Part shown: one piece after another, positions 1 to 7,170 of the stretch
How the letters are laid out: each line of letters begins with the position of its first letter
Numbering within the stretch: position 1 is the stretch's first letter
DNA from: Caulobacter segnis
GTDB taxonomy: Bacteria; Pseudomonadota; Alphaproteobacteria; Caulobacterales; Caulobacteraceae
Direction of reading: 5' to 3'
Assembly (NCBI RefSeq): GCF_003243465.1
Contig: NZ_QFQZ01000066.1
Span: forward strand, 1-27,357
DNA: 27,357 nucleotides
Made by a program: the position numbers and the translations under genes
Notes under the pieces: model-generated
What the model was told of the DNA's origin: nothing
What the model saw: the letters and a program-made list of their open reading frames with translations, nothing else
The model's database searches: none

Positions 1-28
1 TCCGACCTCCCTTCGAGATCGGAAAATG

Positions 29-78
29 TGTCACGGATGTCTCCGAACACCTGTCACGGATGTCCCCGGTCTGAACAC
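29..78. repeat. Tandem repeats, possible IS terminal end
   Basis: The 12-mer TGTCACGGATGT occurs at 29-40 and again at 52-63, 23 bases apart, each followed by a similar C-rich tail ending in GAACACC. Tandem terminal motifs of this general form are found at the ends of some IS481/IS3-like elements in proteobacteria, recalled from general knowledge and not checked. No transposase is visible, so this would be the outer end of an element lying left of the window, or a remnant. It could equally be a pair of regulator binding sites. Confidence 0.3.
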
Positions 79-80
79 CT

Positions 81-199
81 GCGGGAGAGGGTGGCCGCCG
101 AAGGCGGTCGGGTGAGGGGTCGCGCTCTGCTATCCTGATACGCCTTTCAACCCCTCATCCGTCAGCTTCGCTGACACCTTCTCCCGCAAGGGGAGAAGG
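81..199. repeat. Long intergenic palindrome (family C)
   Basis: The left arm begins GCGGGAGAGGGTG at 81 and the right arm ends ACCTTCTCCCGC at 187. Inside them GGTGAGGGGT (about 111-120) pairs with ACCCCTCATCC (about 150-160), and two small hairpins (gccgccgaaggcggt and gtcagcttcgctgac) sit on each side. A further GGGGAGAAGG follows the right arm. The layout is a compound cruciform typical of alphaproteobacterial intergenic repeats. No coding potential is evident. Confidence 0.6.
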
Positions 200-276
200 A
201 AGCTGACTTCCGCCCACCACCCGTTGGCGACCATCGCGATGTCTGGTGATATCCACCATCGCCGCCGGAGCTCGAG

Positions 277-525
277 ATGCCGCTTTTCCGCTATCACATT
301 ACCTGTGGCGCCGAGACGAGGACGATCGAGCTTCGGAAAAGTAATCCCCAGGGCTGGCTGCTGGATGCTGTCAGCGCGGCCTTCCCGGAGATTGCTTCAC
401 GAAGGGCCGCAGACGTCATGCGACTGCGGCTCGAACCGGTTAGCGGCGTAAAACAATCCTGGCGGGCCATGCTCCCTGATGAGCCCGCCGACCTAGTGAT
501 CCAGGTCTCTGAAACCCGCCGCTGA
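277..525 (+). CDS. Small hypothetical protein (82 aa)
   Basis: I do not recognise this protein. The ATG at 277 has a GGAG about 8 bases upstream, and the frame stays open for 82 codons to a TGA. The product is soluble-looking with no signal peptide or membrane segment. It opens MPLFRYHITCG, has a central amphipathic stretch (LLDAVSAAFPEIASRR) and ends in a beta-like segment (DLVIQVSETRR). This looks like a compact alpha/beta fold. Codon use is less GC3-rich than in the next gene, so it may be poorly expressed, recently acquired or not a gene. A long antisense frame covers it but is a shadow of the downstream dehydrogenase. Confidence 0.45.
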   Translation: MPLFRYHITCGAETRTIELRKSNPQGWLLDAVSAAFPEIASRRAADVMRLRLEPVSGVKQSWRAMLPDEPADLVIQVSETRR

Positions 526-707
526 CGTCCGCCTTCCACCCTGAACAGACTTTCAGCCTTTCCGCTCTCGGCACCCGCTCCATCCACCATCTGGAGGATC
601 GTGCAATCGGTCCGGCGGACTGGTCTACCGCCCGCGCCGCGCCATATGGCAAGTCTGCCGCGCGCGATCCTCCCCCGATCGCGGTCTCCAAATTCAAGGA
701 CTATCCC

Positions 708-1751
708 ATGGCCACCGCTAAAGGCTACGCGGCGCCCGCCGCTGGCGCGCCCCTGGCGCCGTTCACGTTCGAGCGCCGCGACCCCAATCCCGACGACGTC
801 GTCATCTCGATCAAATATTGCGGCGTTTGCCACTCCGACATCCACATGGTCGACAACGGCTGGGGCCAGAGCGTCTATCCGATCGTGCCGGGCCACGAGA
901 TCGCGGGCGTGGTCACCGCCGTCGGCGCCAATGTCACCAAGTTCAAGGAAGGCGATCATGTCGGCGTCGGCTGCTTCGTCGACAGCTGCGTGACCTGCAA
1001 GGCCGCCCGCGACCTCGACCGCGAGCAGTATCAGCCGGGCCTCGTCCTGACCTACAGCGCCTTCGAGCCGGGTTCGGACACGCCGACCTACGGCGGCTAT
1101 TCGGATCACATCGTGGTCAAGGAAGACTACGTCCTGTCGATCCCGGAGAACCTGCCGCTGGACGCCGCCGCGCCGCTGCTGTGCGCGGGCATCACGCTGT
1201 ACTCGCCGCTCCGCCACTGGAACGCCGGCCCCGGCAAGAAGGTCGCGATCCTGGGCATGGGCGGCCTGGGCCACATGGGCGTCAAGCTGGCCCACGCCAT
1301 GGGCGCCGAGGTCACGGTGCTGAGCCAGACCCTGTCCAAGCAGGCCGACGGCCTGCGCCTGGGCGCGGACCACTACTACGCCACCAACGACCCCAAGACC
1401 TTCGAGACCCTGGCCGACACGTTCGACCTGATCATCTGCACCGTCTCCGCCGGCATCGACTGGGGCGCGTACCTGGCCCTGCTGAAGATCGACGGGACCA
1501 TGGTGATCGTCGGCGCGCCGGAAGAGCCCGTGCCGCTGAACGCCTTCGCCCTGATCCCCGGCCGCCGCACCCTGGCCGGCTCGATGATCGGCTCGATCAA
1601 GGAAACCCAGGAGATGCTCGACTTCTGCGGCGAGAACAACATCGTCGCCGAGATCGAGACCATCTCAATCGACCAGATCAACGAGGCCTACAAGCGCATG
1701 CACAAGAGCGACGTGCGCTACCGCTTCGTGATCGACATGGCGACGCTGTAG
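708..1751 (+). CDS. Zinc-type NAD(P)-dependent alcohol dehydrogenase
   Basis: This is a 347-residue medium-chain dehydrogenase/reductase of the cinnamyl-alcohol-dehydrogenase/YahK type, which interconverts aldehydes and primary alcohols with NAD(P)H in the cytoplasm. The GroES-like domain carries the catalytic zinc ligands Cys41 (in CGVCHSD), His63 and Glu64 (GHE) and Cys159 (LLCAG). The Rossmann domain has GMGGLGHMGVK at 183-193. The S/T-rich turn after the second strand (about 206-211) fits NADP preference, which is inferred. The structural zinc lobe is unusual: Cys94 and Cys97 are present, but the usual third and fourth cysteines are replaced (Ala100, and Gln109 by alignment). A weak AAGGA about 10 bases upstream supports the ATG at 708. 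The gene is convergent with the MpaB-family gene across a long palindrome. Confidence 0.93.
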   Translation: MATAKGYAAPAAGAPLAPFTFERRDPNPDDVVISIKYCGVCHSDIHMVDNGWGQSVYPIVPGHEIAGVVTAVGANVTKFKEGDHVGVGCFVDSCVTCKAARDLDREQYQPGLVLTYSAFEPGSDTPTYGGYSDHIVVKEDYVLSIPENLPLDAAAPLLCAGITLYSPLRHWNAGPGKKVAILGMGGLGHMGVKLAHAMGAEVTVLSQTLSKQADGLRLGADHYYATNDPKTFETLADTFDLIICTVSAGIDWGAYLALLKIDGTMVIVGAPEEPVPLNAFALIPGRRTLAGSMIGSIKETQEMLDFCGENNIVAEIETISIDQINEAYKRMHKSDVRYRFVIDMATL

Positions 1752-1763
1752 GCGTTCCTTGAA

Positions 1764-1895
1764 TCCGACTTCCCCGGCGAAGGCCGGGGCCCAGATCGAA
1801 CCCTCGAGCGTGTTTCGTCTTGGCTAGGCTCAAGGCGCGAACGCCCAATCGCTCAGGCTGAATCTGGGCCCCGGCATTCGCCGGGGAGGTCGGGA
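1764..1895. repeat. Long intergenic palindrome (family A, copy 1)
   Basis: The arms at 1764-1797 and 1861-1895 are near-perfect inverted copies; each contains CCCCGGCGAAGGCCGGGG or CCCCGGCATTCGCCGGGG and then the GGGCCCAGAT core. They enclose a central spacer of about 60 bases. The element fills the gap between two convergent stop codons, starting 12 bases after one and ending 3 bases before the other. A second copy with the same arms lies at 25363-25491. It probably serves as a bidirectional transcription end or mRNA stabiliser, which is inferred. Confidence 0.8.
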
Positions 1896-1898
1896 TAG

Positions 1899-3221
1899 TT
1901 AGATCGTTGCGGGTTTGGCCCCCGTCGCCGGCCGATACTTCTCCGCATCTGAGGTGAACTCGGCGTGGCCGTAGCGCTTGAGCTGCCGCTTCAGCCGTCC
2001 CACCAGCCGCGCGTCGGCCAGTTGCGCCAGGCCCGGGACCCGCCGCGCCAGGCGATAGGCGGTCAGCTGGCCGGTCGCCAGCGTGGCGACCAGTCCGAAC
2101 AGCATGAAGTCGCGCGGGCCGATCTCGACCCCCATGCGCTTGGCCGCCGCCACGTCGCCGTTCAGGAAGTTCTGCAGGAAGAAGACCTTGGAGAAGCCGC
2201 GCTCGACCTGGTCGAACAGGCGGCTTTCGGGGCGCTCGTCGGGGAGCAGGTAGGCGTTCAGCGTGGCGCGGACCAGCTCGCCGCAGGTGGCGTCGTCGAA
2301 GCCGGCGCGCAGGGTGGCGCTGCGGGCGTTCATGGTGTCGACGATCCCTTGCGGGGTGTCGGCCAGCAGGTCCTCGGGCAAGCCCAGCAGGAAGCAGCGG
2401 TAGCGGGCCAGCTCGACCCGCGCGCGCTCCTCGGCCGTGAAGGTCTTCCGACCCTCGCCGACGATCTTGTAGCTCATCAGGAAGATCGGGATCAGGCCGG
2501 CGGGCATCTGGTCGACCTGGGGGATCGGGATCCCGTAGACGCCGACGTCCCAGAGGTTCGAGCGCTTCAGGGCGTTGAACCGCACCATCGAATGCATCAG
2601 CCGCACCATGGCCGCCGCGCGGAAGCCCGCGCCATGCCGCTCCAGCGAGCCGGGCAGAAGGGTGGCGGTGAAGAAGGTCGCGGTCTCGTTCACCCGCCGC
2701 GCCGCTGTGTCATTTGACAGGGTCCCGGTCAGGGCCATCGGCAGGGCGGCGTACTTGTTCATGAAGGTGGCGATGAACGCGCCGCGGATCGCGAACGGGC
2801 CCAGATTGGCGGCGGCGTTGCGATCCAGGCGCTGGCCTTCGCGGACCAGGTCCATGTCCAGCCAGTCGGGGATCCGCTGCATGTCTGCGATGAAGGCGGC
2901 CAGCTCAGGCGGGGCGTCGGGCACGGCGCCGATCCCCTCGTCGCAGGCCTTGGTCAGCATCTCGACCAGCGGTCGAAAGCCGTAGCGCGGCATCAGGGCG
3001 GCGTAGGCGTCGGCCACGATATCGCCCAGCATGGTGTAGGCCTTGATCAGGGCGATCTTGTCCGGATCCAGCTTGGCGCGGGCCAGCCGGGGCGCGACGC
3101 TCTGCCTGGGGTCGGTCGTGAACCGCTCGGGCGTGATGGCGAAGTCGACGTCGCCATACAGGGCGGGCAGGGCGGTCTTCTGCGAGGCGACCTTGGCCAG
3201 GACCTGGTCCAGCGTGTTCAT
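1899..3221 (-). CDS. Oxygenase MpaB/DUF2236-family protein
   Basis: This is a 440-residue protein resembling the oxygenase-MpaB (DUF2236) family, a group of heme-linked, all-alpha proteins that includes rubber oxygenase-type enzymes. The family-like core is at about residues 142-235: GPFAIRGAFI, MALTGTLSND, ATFFTATLLPGS, RLMHSMVRFN (with His210 as a possible heme or active-site residue) and WDVGVYGIPIPQ. No signal peptide is visible, so a cytoplasmic location is likely. A start at 3221 is chosen because GAGG lies 6 bases upstream; an in-frame ATG 20 codons earlier lacks a ribosome site and gives an arginine/proline-rich lead. The substrate cannot be predicted. It is transcribed away from the secreted-protein gene at 3473, sharing a 251-base divergent region. 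Confidence 0.82.
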   Translation of the reverse strand: MNTLDQVLAKVASQKTALPALYGDVDFAITPERFTTDPRQSVAPRLARAKLDPDKIALIKAYTMLGDIVADAYAALMPRYGFRPLVEMLTKACDEGIGAVPDAPPELAAFIADMQRIPDWLDMDLVREGQRLDRNAAANLGPFAIRGAFIATFMNKYAALPMALTGTLSNDTAARRVNETATFFTATLLPGSLERHGAGFRAAAMVRLMHSMVRFNALKRSNLWDVGVYGIPIPQVDQMPAGLIPIFLMSYKIVGEGRKTFTAEERARVELARYRCFLLGLPEDLLADTPQGIVDTMNARSATLRAGFDDATCGELVRATLNAYLLPDERPESRLFDQVERGFSKVFFLQNFLNGDVAAAKRMGVEIGPRDFMLFGLVATLATGQLTAYRLARRVPGLAQLADARLVGRLKRQLKRYGHAEFTSDAEKYRPATGAKPATI

Positions 3222-3472
3222 CGGATCCTCGTGACGTCGCGGACCGTCGCCGGTCGGCCTATCGCGCGCAGGGTACGCCAATCTCGTGGCGACGCCACTT
3301 GCCCCGACGGATACGGAACAGCGGCGCGGACGGTTCGGTTGGCGCGGGGCTACATTTCGGCCCTCGCCGTCACAAAAAGCGCGCCCCGGTAGAGTCCGCG
3401 TCGACTTCCCGACGGAACCGGTATCGCAAGGTCACGTTGTTTCCGCCGGAGGGGCCTCGACGGAGAGTGAAC

Positions 3473-4033
3473 ATGACCAACAAGATCGCCCTGCTCGCCG
3501 CCGCCGCGTCCCTGACGTTCGCCGGCGCCGCCTTCGCCCAAAGCACCACCTCGACCGGCGCGACCTCGCCGACGACGACCGCCCCCGGTTCGACGGGCGC
3601 CATGACCGCCCCGGGTCAGACCACCGCGCCCGGCCAGACCATGACCGCGCCCGGTCAGTCTATGACCACGCCGGGCCAGACCATGGCTCCCGGCCAGACC
3701 ATGACCAGCCCGGGCGCTTCGTCGGCCGCGCCGGGGTCGACGATGACCTCGCCCTCGGCCAGCACCGCCGATAGCGCCGCCACGCCCAGCTCGGCCAATG
3801 TCGCCAGCTTCAAGGTCGGCTCGGCCGTGAAGGACGCCCAGGGCGTTCCGGTCGGCCAGATCAGCAGCACCAGCACCGGCGCCGACGGCTCGACCAACGT
3901 GATCGTCACCAACGGCGGCGTGAAGTTCGCCCTGCCGGCCAACAGCCTCAGCGCGGGCGCGGACGGCAGCGTCTCGACGACGGCCACCAAGGCCCAGATC
4001 GACGCGACGGTCGCCGGCGCCAAGCCGCAGTAA
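3473..4033 (+). CDS. Secreted repeat-rich hypothetical protein
   Basis: This is a 186-residue exported protein. A clear Sec signal peptide covers residues 1-22 (KIALLAAAASLTFAGAAFA, cleavage before QST). Residues 24-95 are a low-complexity S/T/P/G/Q region with about six imperfect copies of an APGQTM(T) unit between residues 45 and 80. The C-terminal 75 residues form a compact domain (KVGSAVKDAQGVPVGQI, then GGVKFALPANSL, then a KAQIDATVAG helix). This resembles PRC-barrel-like periplasmic proteins common in Caulobacter and sphingomonads; the comparison is from memory. A GGAGAG site lies just before the ATG. Its role is unknown, probably envelope or surface. A strong hairpin follows the stop. 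Confidence 0.82.
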   Translation: MTNKIALLAAAASLTFAGAAFAQSTTSTGATSPTTTAPGSTGAMTAPGQTTAPGQTMTAPGQSMTTPGQTMAPGQTMTSPGASSAAPGSTMTSPSASTADSAATPSSANVASFKVGSAVKDAQGVPVGQISSTSTGADGSTNVIVTNGGVKFALPANSLSAGADGSVSTTATKAQIDATVAGAKPQ

Positions 4034-4064
4034 GCCGTCGTTCCGTTCGACGATGACACCCTTG

Positions 4065-4089
4065 GCCCGCTCGGCATTGCCGAGCGGGC
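4065..4089 (+). terminator. Terminator hairpin after the secreted protein gene
   Basis: An 11-bp perfect stem (GCCCGCTCGGC with GCCGAGCGGGC) closes a 3-base loop 31 bases after the stop codon. It is followed by a short pyrimidine-rich tail (TTCTCGCT), a weak T-tract typical of high-GC genomes. Confidence 0.7.
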
Positions 4090-4149
4090 TTCTCGCTGCT
4101 AGCGATGGCCTGCAAAGGGGCGGTTTTTCCGCCGACTTGGGGTTCCCGT

Positions 4150-4545
4150 ATGCCTCCGGCCAACAAGACCAAGCGTGGGTCCAACTCGCTGCTTTGGGAT
4201 CTTCTGACGTTCGATCGCCTGGTCACCGGGCCGGTGATTCACTTCATCTACTGGGCGGGCCTCGGCGTCGTGGCCCTGTTCGCGTTCTCGGTTGTCGGCG
4301 CGGCCGTGGGCCTGGCGCTGAAGGAGCCGGGCGTCGGCTCGCTGCTGCTGGCCTTCCCGGTGCTGGTCGCCGGCCTGCTGGTCGCCGGCGCGCTGGTGCT
4401 GCTGTGGCGGGCGTTCTGCGAGTTCTATGTCGCCATCTTCCGCATCAGCGAAGACCTGCGCGCCCTGCGCCAGACCAGCGACGCCGACCACGCCGCCGTC
4501 CTGGCGCGGCGTCAGGGGCAGCCGGTCGAGGCGGCGCGAGAGTAA
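4150..4545 (+). CDS. DUF4282 domain-containing membrane protein
   Basis: This is a 131-residue inner-membrane protein with two hydrophobic segments at about residues 28-55 (FIYWAGLGVVALFAFSVVGA) and 62-90 (LLLAFPVLVAGLLVAGALVL). They are followed by WRAFCEFYVAIFRISEDL, the feature that best matches DUF4282 (a W/R/E/F-rich exit into the cytoplasm). The N-terminus reads KTKRGSNSLLWDLLTFDRLV, also typical of the family. The function is unknown. A start at 4150 is preferred because GGGG lies about 8 bases upstream; the earlier in-frame ATG at 4105 has no ribosome site and adds an atypical leader. Only 4 bases separate its stop from the convergent ohrR stop. Confidence 0.75.
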   Translation: MPPANKTKRGSNSLLWDLLTFDRLVTGPVIHFIYWAGLGVVALFAFSVVGAAVGLALKEPGVGSLLLAFPVLVAGLLVAGALVLLWRAFCEFYVAIFRISEDLRALRQTSDADHAAVLARRQGQPVEAARE

Positions 4546-4549
4546 GCCG

Positions 4550-4996
4550 CTACCGCGCGACCGTCTTCAGCCGCTCGCGAAGGGTCGTGAGGTCGGCCAT
4601 CGGCATGTTCAGCGCGCAGAACAGCTTCTCCGGCACGCTGGCCGCCTGTTCGCGGAGAGCCTGGCCCTTGTCCGTGAGCGCCACGATGACCCGCCGCTCG
4701 TCGTCCGGATCGCGGTGGCGCTCGACGAGGCCGCCCGCCTCCAGCCGCTTGAGCAGCGGGGTCAGGGTGCTGGAATCAAGGTCCAGCGCGTCGCCCAGAG
4801 CCCCCACGGTGCGCGGACTCCGCTCCCACAACACCAGCATGGCCAGGTACTGCGGGTAGGTCAGGCCCAGGGCGTCGAGGATCGGCCGATAGAGCCGCGT
4901 CATCCGGTTGGCCGCGCCGTAGAGGGCGAAGCACAGCTGGTTGTCGAGGCGCAGGATCTCGACAGGGCTCTCGGACGACGCGGGTTTCTCTGTCAT
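4550..4996 (-). CDS. ohrR: OhrR, MarR-family organic peroxide sensor
   Basis: This is a 148-residue MarR-family repressor with winged-helix DNA-binding features (TVGALGDALDLDSSTLTPLLKRLE; wing RDPDDERRVIVALTDKG). The N-terminal LRLDNQLCFALYGA places a reactive cysteine at residue 22. Tyr36 and Tyr47, the usual hydrogen-bond partners, are present. A second cysteine at 127 (EKLFCALN) makes this a two-Cys OhrR, like the Xanthomonas protein with Cys22/Cys127. By family, oxidation of Cys22 by organic hydroperoxides leads to a disulfide and release of the ohr operator. A start at 4996 removes an arginine-rich extension that would overlap the end of ohr. The ATG lies 10 bases after the ohr stop, so the two genes are likely one operon. 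Confidence 0.93.
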   Translation of the reverse strand: MTEKPASSESPVEILRLDNQLCFALYGAANRMTRLYRPILDALGLTYPQYLAMLVLWERSPRTVGALGDALDLDSSTLTPLLKRLEAGGLVERHRDPDDERRVIVALTDKGQALREQAASVPEKLFCALNMPMADLTTLRERLKTVAR

Positions 4997-5006
4997 GTCG
5001 ACTGGC

Positions 5007-5423
5007 TTACGCCGCCTTGACGCTGATGGCCACGTCGACATTGCCGCGCGTAGCGTTGGAATAGGGGCAGACCTGGTGGGCGGTGGCGACCAGGGCTTCG
5101 GCGTCGGCCTGCTTGAGGCCTTGGGTCTCGACCTCGAGCGCGACTTCCAGGGCGAAACCGGCGCCGGCGCTGGCGAGGCTGACCTGGCCCGTCACGGTCG
5201 AGCCGGTGAGGGCGATCTTCTGGGTGCGCGCGACGTGGGCCATGGCGCTCTGGAAGCAGGCGGCGTAGCCGGCGGCGAACAGTTGCTCGGGGTTCGTGCC
5301 CGTTTCCTTGCCGCCCAGCGACTTGGGCATCGACAGCTGAACGTCCAGCAGGCCGTCTTCGCTGCGGGCGTGGCCTTCGCGGCCGCCGACGACGGTGGCG
5401 CGGGTGGTGTAGAGGGTGGTCAT
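5007..5423 (-). CDS. ohr: Organic hydroperoxide resistance protein Ohr
   Basis: This is a 138-residue OsmC/Ohr-family thiol peroxidase that reduces organic and fatty-acid hydroperoxides in the cytoplasm. The two catalytic cysteines are Cys56 (AAGYAACFQSAM) and Cys119 (HQVCPYSNATRGN), with the conserved Arg15 and Glu46 (NPEQLFAAGY) expected near the active site. The start at 5423 gives the standard MTTLYTTRATVVGGR N-terminus and has GAGGAG upstream; the longer frame runs through the promoter. It is the first gene of an ohr-ohrR operon. The upstream region has two copies of an ATCGC-N2-GCGA palindrome, the presumed OhrR operators, consistent with autoregulation. Confidence 0.96.
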   Translation of the reverse strand: MTTLYTTRATVVGGREGHARSEDGLLDVQLSMPKSLGGKETGTNPEQLFAAGYAACFQSAMAHVARTQKIALTGSTVTGQVSLASAGAGFALEVALEVETQGLKQADAEALVATAHQVCPYSNATRGNVDVAISVKAA

Positions 5424-5457
5424 GGCGAAACTCCTCGCTCTCGAATGATGTGAGCGA

Positions 5458-5477
5458 TTTAATCGCGTGCGATATAA
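5458..5477 (-). promoter_or_regulatory. Candidate OhrR operator 1 over the ohr promoter
   Basis: ATCGCGTGCGAT at 5462-5473 is a palindrome with 5-bp arms and a 2-base centre, extended by A/T-rich flanks (TTTA and ATAA). It lies 35-54 bases upstream of the ohr start. On the ohr strand a TTGAAG (about -35) precedes it and TTAAAT (about -10) overlaps its far side, so a bound repressor would cover the core promoter. The OhrR assignment is inferred from context. Confidence 0.6.
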
Positions 5478-5501
5478 CTTCAAGGTCGCCGCTCGAAAAA
5501 G

Positions 5502-5513
5502 ATCGCGTGCGAC
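5502..5513 (-). promoter_or_regulatory. Candidate OhrR operator 2 (40 bp upstream)
   Basis: ATCGCGTGCGAC repeats the operator-1 core with one change and sits exactly 40 bp further from the ohr start, about four helical turns. On the ohr strand it is framed by A7 and T5 tracts, immediately after the stop of the upstream J-domain gene, so it could also act as a weak terminator. Confidence 0.5.
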
Positions 5514-5527
5514 CGACTTTTTTTAGA

Positions 5528-6226
5528 TCAGGCCGCCCACGCCGCCGCGAAACGGCGCAGCAGCGAGCGCGCCAGGCTGTCCTTCTCGCCCTCGCGGGCT
5601 TCCAAGCGCAGGAAGAGGTCGCCGGCGCGGTGGTGGGCGCGGGCGGGCAGGCCGTGGCCGGCGAGGCGAACCAGCCCGCGTTCGGCGGCCTTGGTCGAGA
5701 TCCAGGCCTGGCGCGGACCCAGCGGCGTCTCGGCCTCGACCCGGCCGCCCTCGGCCAGGACGCGGGGCGCGACCTTGCCGGTCAGCCAGAGGTCGTCGCC
5801 GCGCACCAGGGCGCCGTCCAGCGGCCGGTGGCGGACCTCGAACAGCACGTCCAGCAGCCGCACCTTGTCGCCGGCGCGCAGGCCGGCGGGCAGCTTCAGC
5901 CGCAGGCGGCGGCCATCGACCGACAGCTCTTCCGAACCGCCGGCCACGGCGGTGGCGATGTCGATATCCAGGAAGGCGGAGTTGGTGGCCGCCGGCGTGG
6001 TCACGGCTGGAGCGAAGGTCGTTGGACGGGCCAGGGCGTCCTGCAGCAGGCGATAGGCGGCCTGGACCTCGCGAAACAGGGCCGCGTCGCCGGTCGGACG
6101 GTCCGGGTGGGCCCGCTTGGCGGCCTCGCGATAGGCCTTGCGCAGCGCGCGCTCGTCCGCCTCCGCCCCGACGCCCAGCAGGGCGCGCGCGGCGAAAAGC
6201 GTCAGGACGGGGCCTTTGGCGGTCAT
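5528..6226 (-). CDS. J-domain protein with DnaJ C-terminal-like region
   Basis: This is a 232-residue DnaJ-related co-chaperone. The J domain is at about residues 10-68 (AARALLGVGAEADERALRKA) with the essential HPD tripeptide at 40-42 (RAHPDRP), so it should stimulate a DnaK-type ATPase. There is no glycine/phenylalanine-rich linker and no zinc-finger (CxxCxGxG) repeats. Residues about 80-205 resemble the DnaJ C-terminal substrate-binding beta domain (DIDIATAVAGGSEEL, RLKLPAGLRAGDKVRL, LVRLAGHGLP, AGDLFLRLEA). This is a shortened CbpA-like type III/II architecture. It is divergent from pdxH and upstream of ohr on the same strand. Confidence 0.85.
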   Translation of the reverse strand: MTAKGPVLTLFAARALLGVGAEADERALRKAYREAAKRAHPDRPTGDAALFREVQAAYRLLQDALARPTTFAPAVTTPAATNSAFLDIDIATAVAGGSEELSVDGRRLRLKLPAGLRAGDKVRLLDVLFEVRHRPLDGALVRGDDLWLTGKVAPRVLAEGGRVEAETPLGPRQAWISTKAAERGLVRLAGHGLPARAHHRAGDLFLRLEAREGEKDSLARSLLRRFAAAWAA

Positions 6227-6333
6227 GGCCGCGACCCTGCCGCCAGGATGGTCAACGGGGCGTTAAGTTAAGACTTTCCCTTAAAGGGCCGGGACTGTGG
6301 CTCCGCGCCACGACGGGGCCTATATCAGGGTTC

Positions 6334-6999
6334 ATGAGCGACCAGACCCTGATCCCCGCCTCGCCCAGCGAGGACGACTATGTCCGCCAGGTCACCGAGG
6401 CCACGCCGCCGCCGCTGCTGTCGGAGGAGGATCCCTTCGCCCTGTTCGCCGAGTGGCTGGAGGAGGCGGGCAAGAAGGAGCTCAACGACCCCAACGCCAT
6501 GACCGTCTCGACGGTCGACGCCGACGGCATGCCCGACTCGCGCATGGTGCTGCTGAAGGACTTCGATCCGCGCGGCTTCGTCTTCTACACCAACACCTAC
6601 AGCGCCAAGGGGCGGGAGCTGGCGGCCAACCCGAAGGCCGCGATCCTGTTCCACTGGAAATCGCTGCGCCGCCAGGTGCGGATCCGGGGCCTCGTCGAGC
6701 CGGTAACCGAGGCCGAGGCCGACGCCTATTTCGCCAGCCGCGCCCGCCACAGCCAGATCGGCGCCTGGGCCAGCGATCAGTCCCAGCCGCTGCCGGACCG
6801 TCTGGCGCTGGAAAAGCGGGTGGCCGAGATGGGCCTGAAGTTCGGCCTGGGCAAGGTGCCGCGCCCGCCGCACTGGTCGGGCTATCGCATCGTTCCGGTC
6901 ACGATCGAGTTCTGGCGCGACCGGCCGTTCCGCCTGCACGAGCGGCTGGTGTTCGACCGCGTCGGCGACGGCTGGACGACGAAGCGGCTGTTTCCCTAA
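6334..6999 (+). CDS. pdxH: Pyridoxamine 5'-phosphate oxidase
   Basis: This is a 221-residue FMN enzyme that oxidises pyridoxamine or pyridoxine 5'-phosphate to pyridoxal phosphate (vitamin B6 salvage and synthesis, cytoplasm). Family signatures are DPNAMTVSTVDADGMPDSRMVLLKDFDPRG split over residues 52-80, FVFYTNTYSAKGRELAANP, AAILFHWKSLRRQVRIRG and the C-terminal FWRDRPFRLHERLVF ending in RLFP, the normal end of PdxH. The length is standard. The ATG at 6334 has AGGG 6 bases upstream, and the MSDQTLIPASPSEDDYV lead is typical for alphaproteobacteria. It is divergently transcribed from the J-domain gene; the 107-base gap holds a small TCCCTTAAAGGG palindrome. Confidence 0.97.
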   Translation: MSDQTLIPASPSEDDYVRQVTEATPPPLLSEEDPFALFAEWLEEAGKKELNDPNAMTVSTVDADGMPDSRMVLLKDFDPRGFVFYTNTYSAKGRELAANPKAAILFHWKSLRRQVRIRGLVEPVTEAEADAYFASRARHSQIGAWASDQSQPLPDRLALEKRVAEMGLKFGLGKVPRPPHWSGYRIVPVTIEFWRDRPFRLHERLVFDRVGDGWTTKRLFP

Positions 7000-7034
7000 C
7001 GCGCCAACCAAGTCGCTTTGAGCTCATTTTCTAT

Positions 7035-7143
7035 TGTCATCCCGGCCGTAGCGAAGCGGAGAGCCGGGACCCAGGGGCGGCGCGCACGGCGTTCCGTCAC
7101 CCCCTGGGTCCCGGATAGCCTCTACGAGGCTTCCGGGATGACA
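7035..7143. repeat. Long intergenic palindrome (family B, copy 1)
   Basis: The outer arms are TGTCATCCCGG and CCGGGATGACA; inner arms include GCCGGGACCCAGGGG and CCCCTGGGTCCCGG. The element lies between the convergent stops of pdxH and the MBL-fold gene. A close second copy is at 24719-24822, with the same arms but a different loop. Confidence 0.8.
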
Positions 7144-7170
7144 CGAAGGGGCGAGCCATCAGGCGAGCGC

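Noticed and set aside
294..1373. 359-codon minus-strand frame across the small hypothetical gene and the alcohol dehydrogenase
   Set aside because: It is antisense to a clear dehydrogenase and its product has repetitive Ala/Gly/Arg composition.
6250..6285. TTAA pairs between the J-domain gene and pdxH considered as a CtrA box
   Set aside because: The TTAA spacings here are 1 and 9 bases, not the 7 expected for a CtrA site (TTAA-N7-TTAA).
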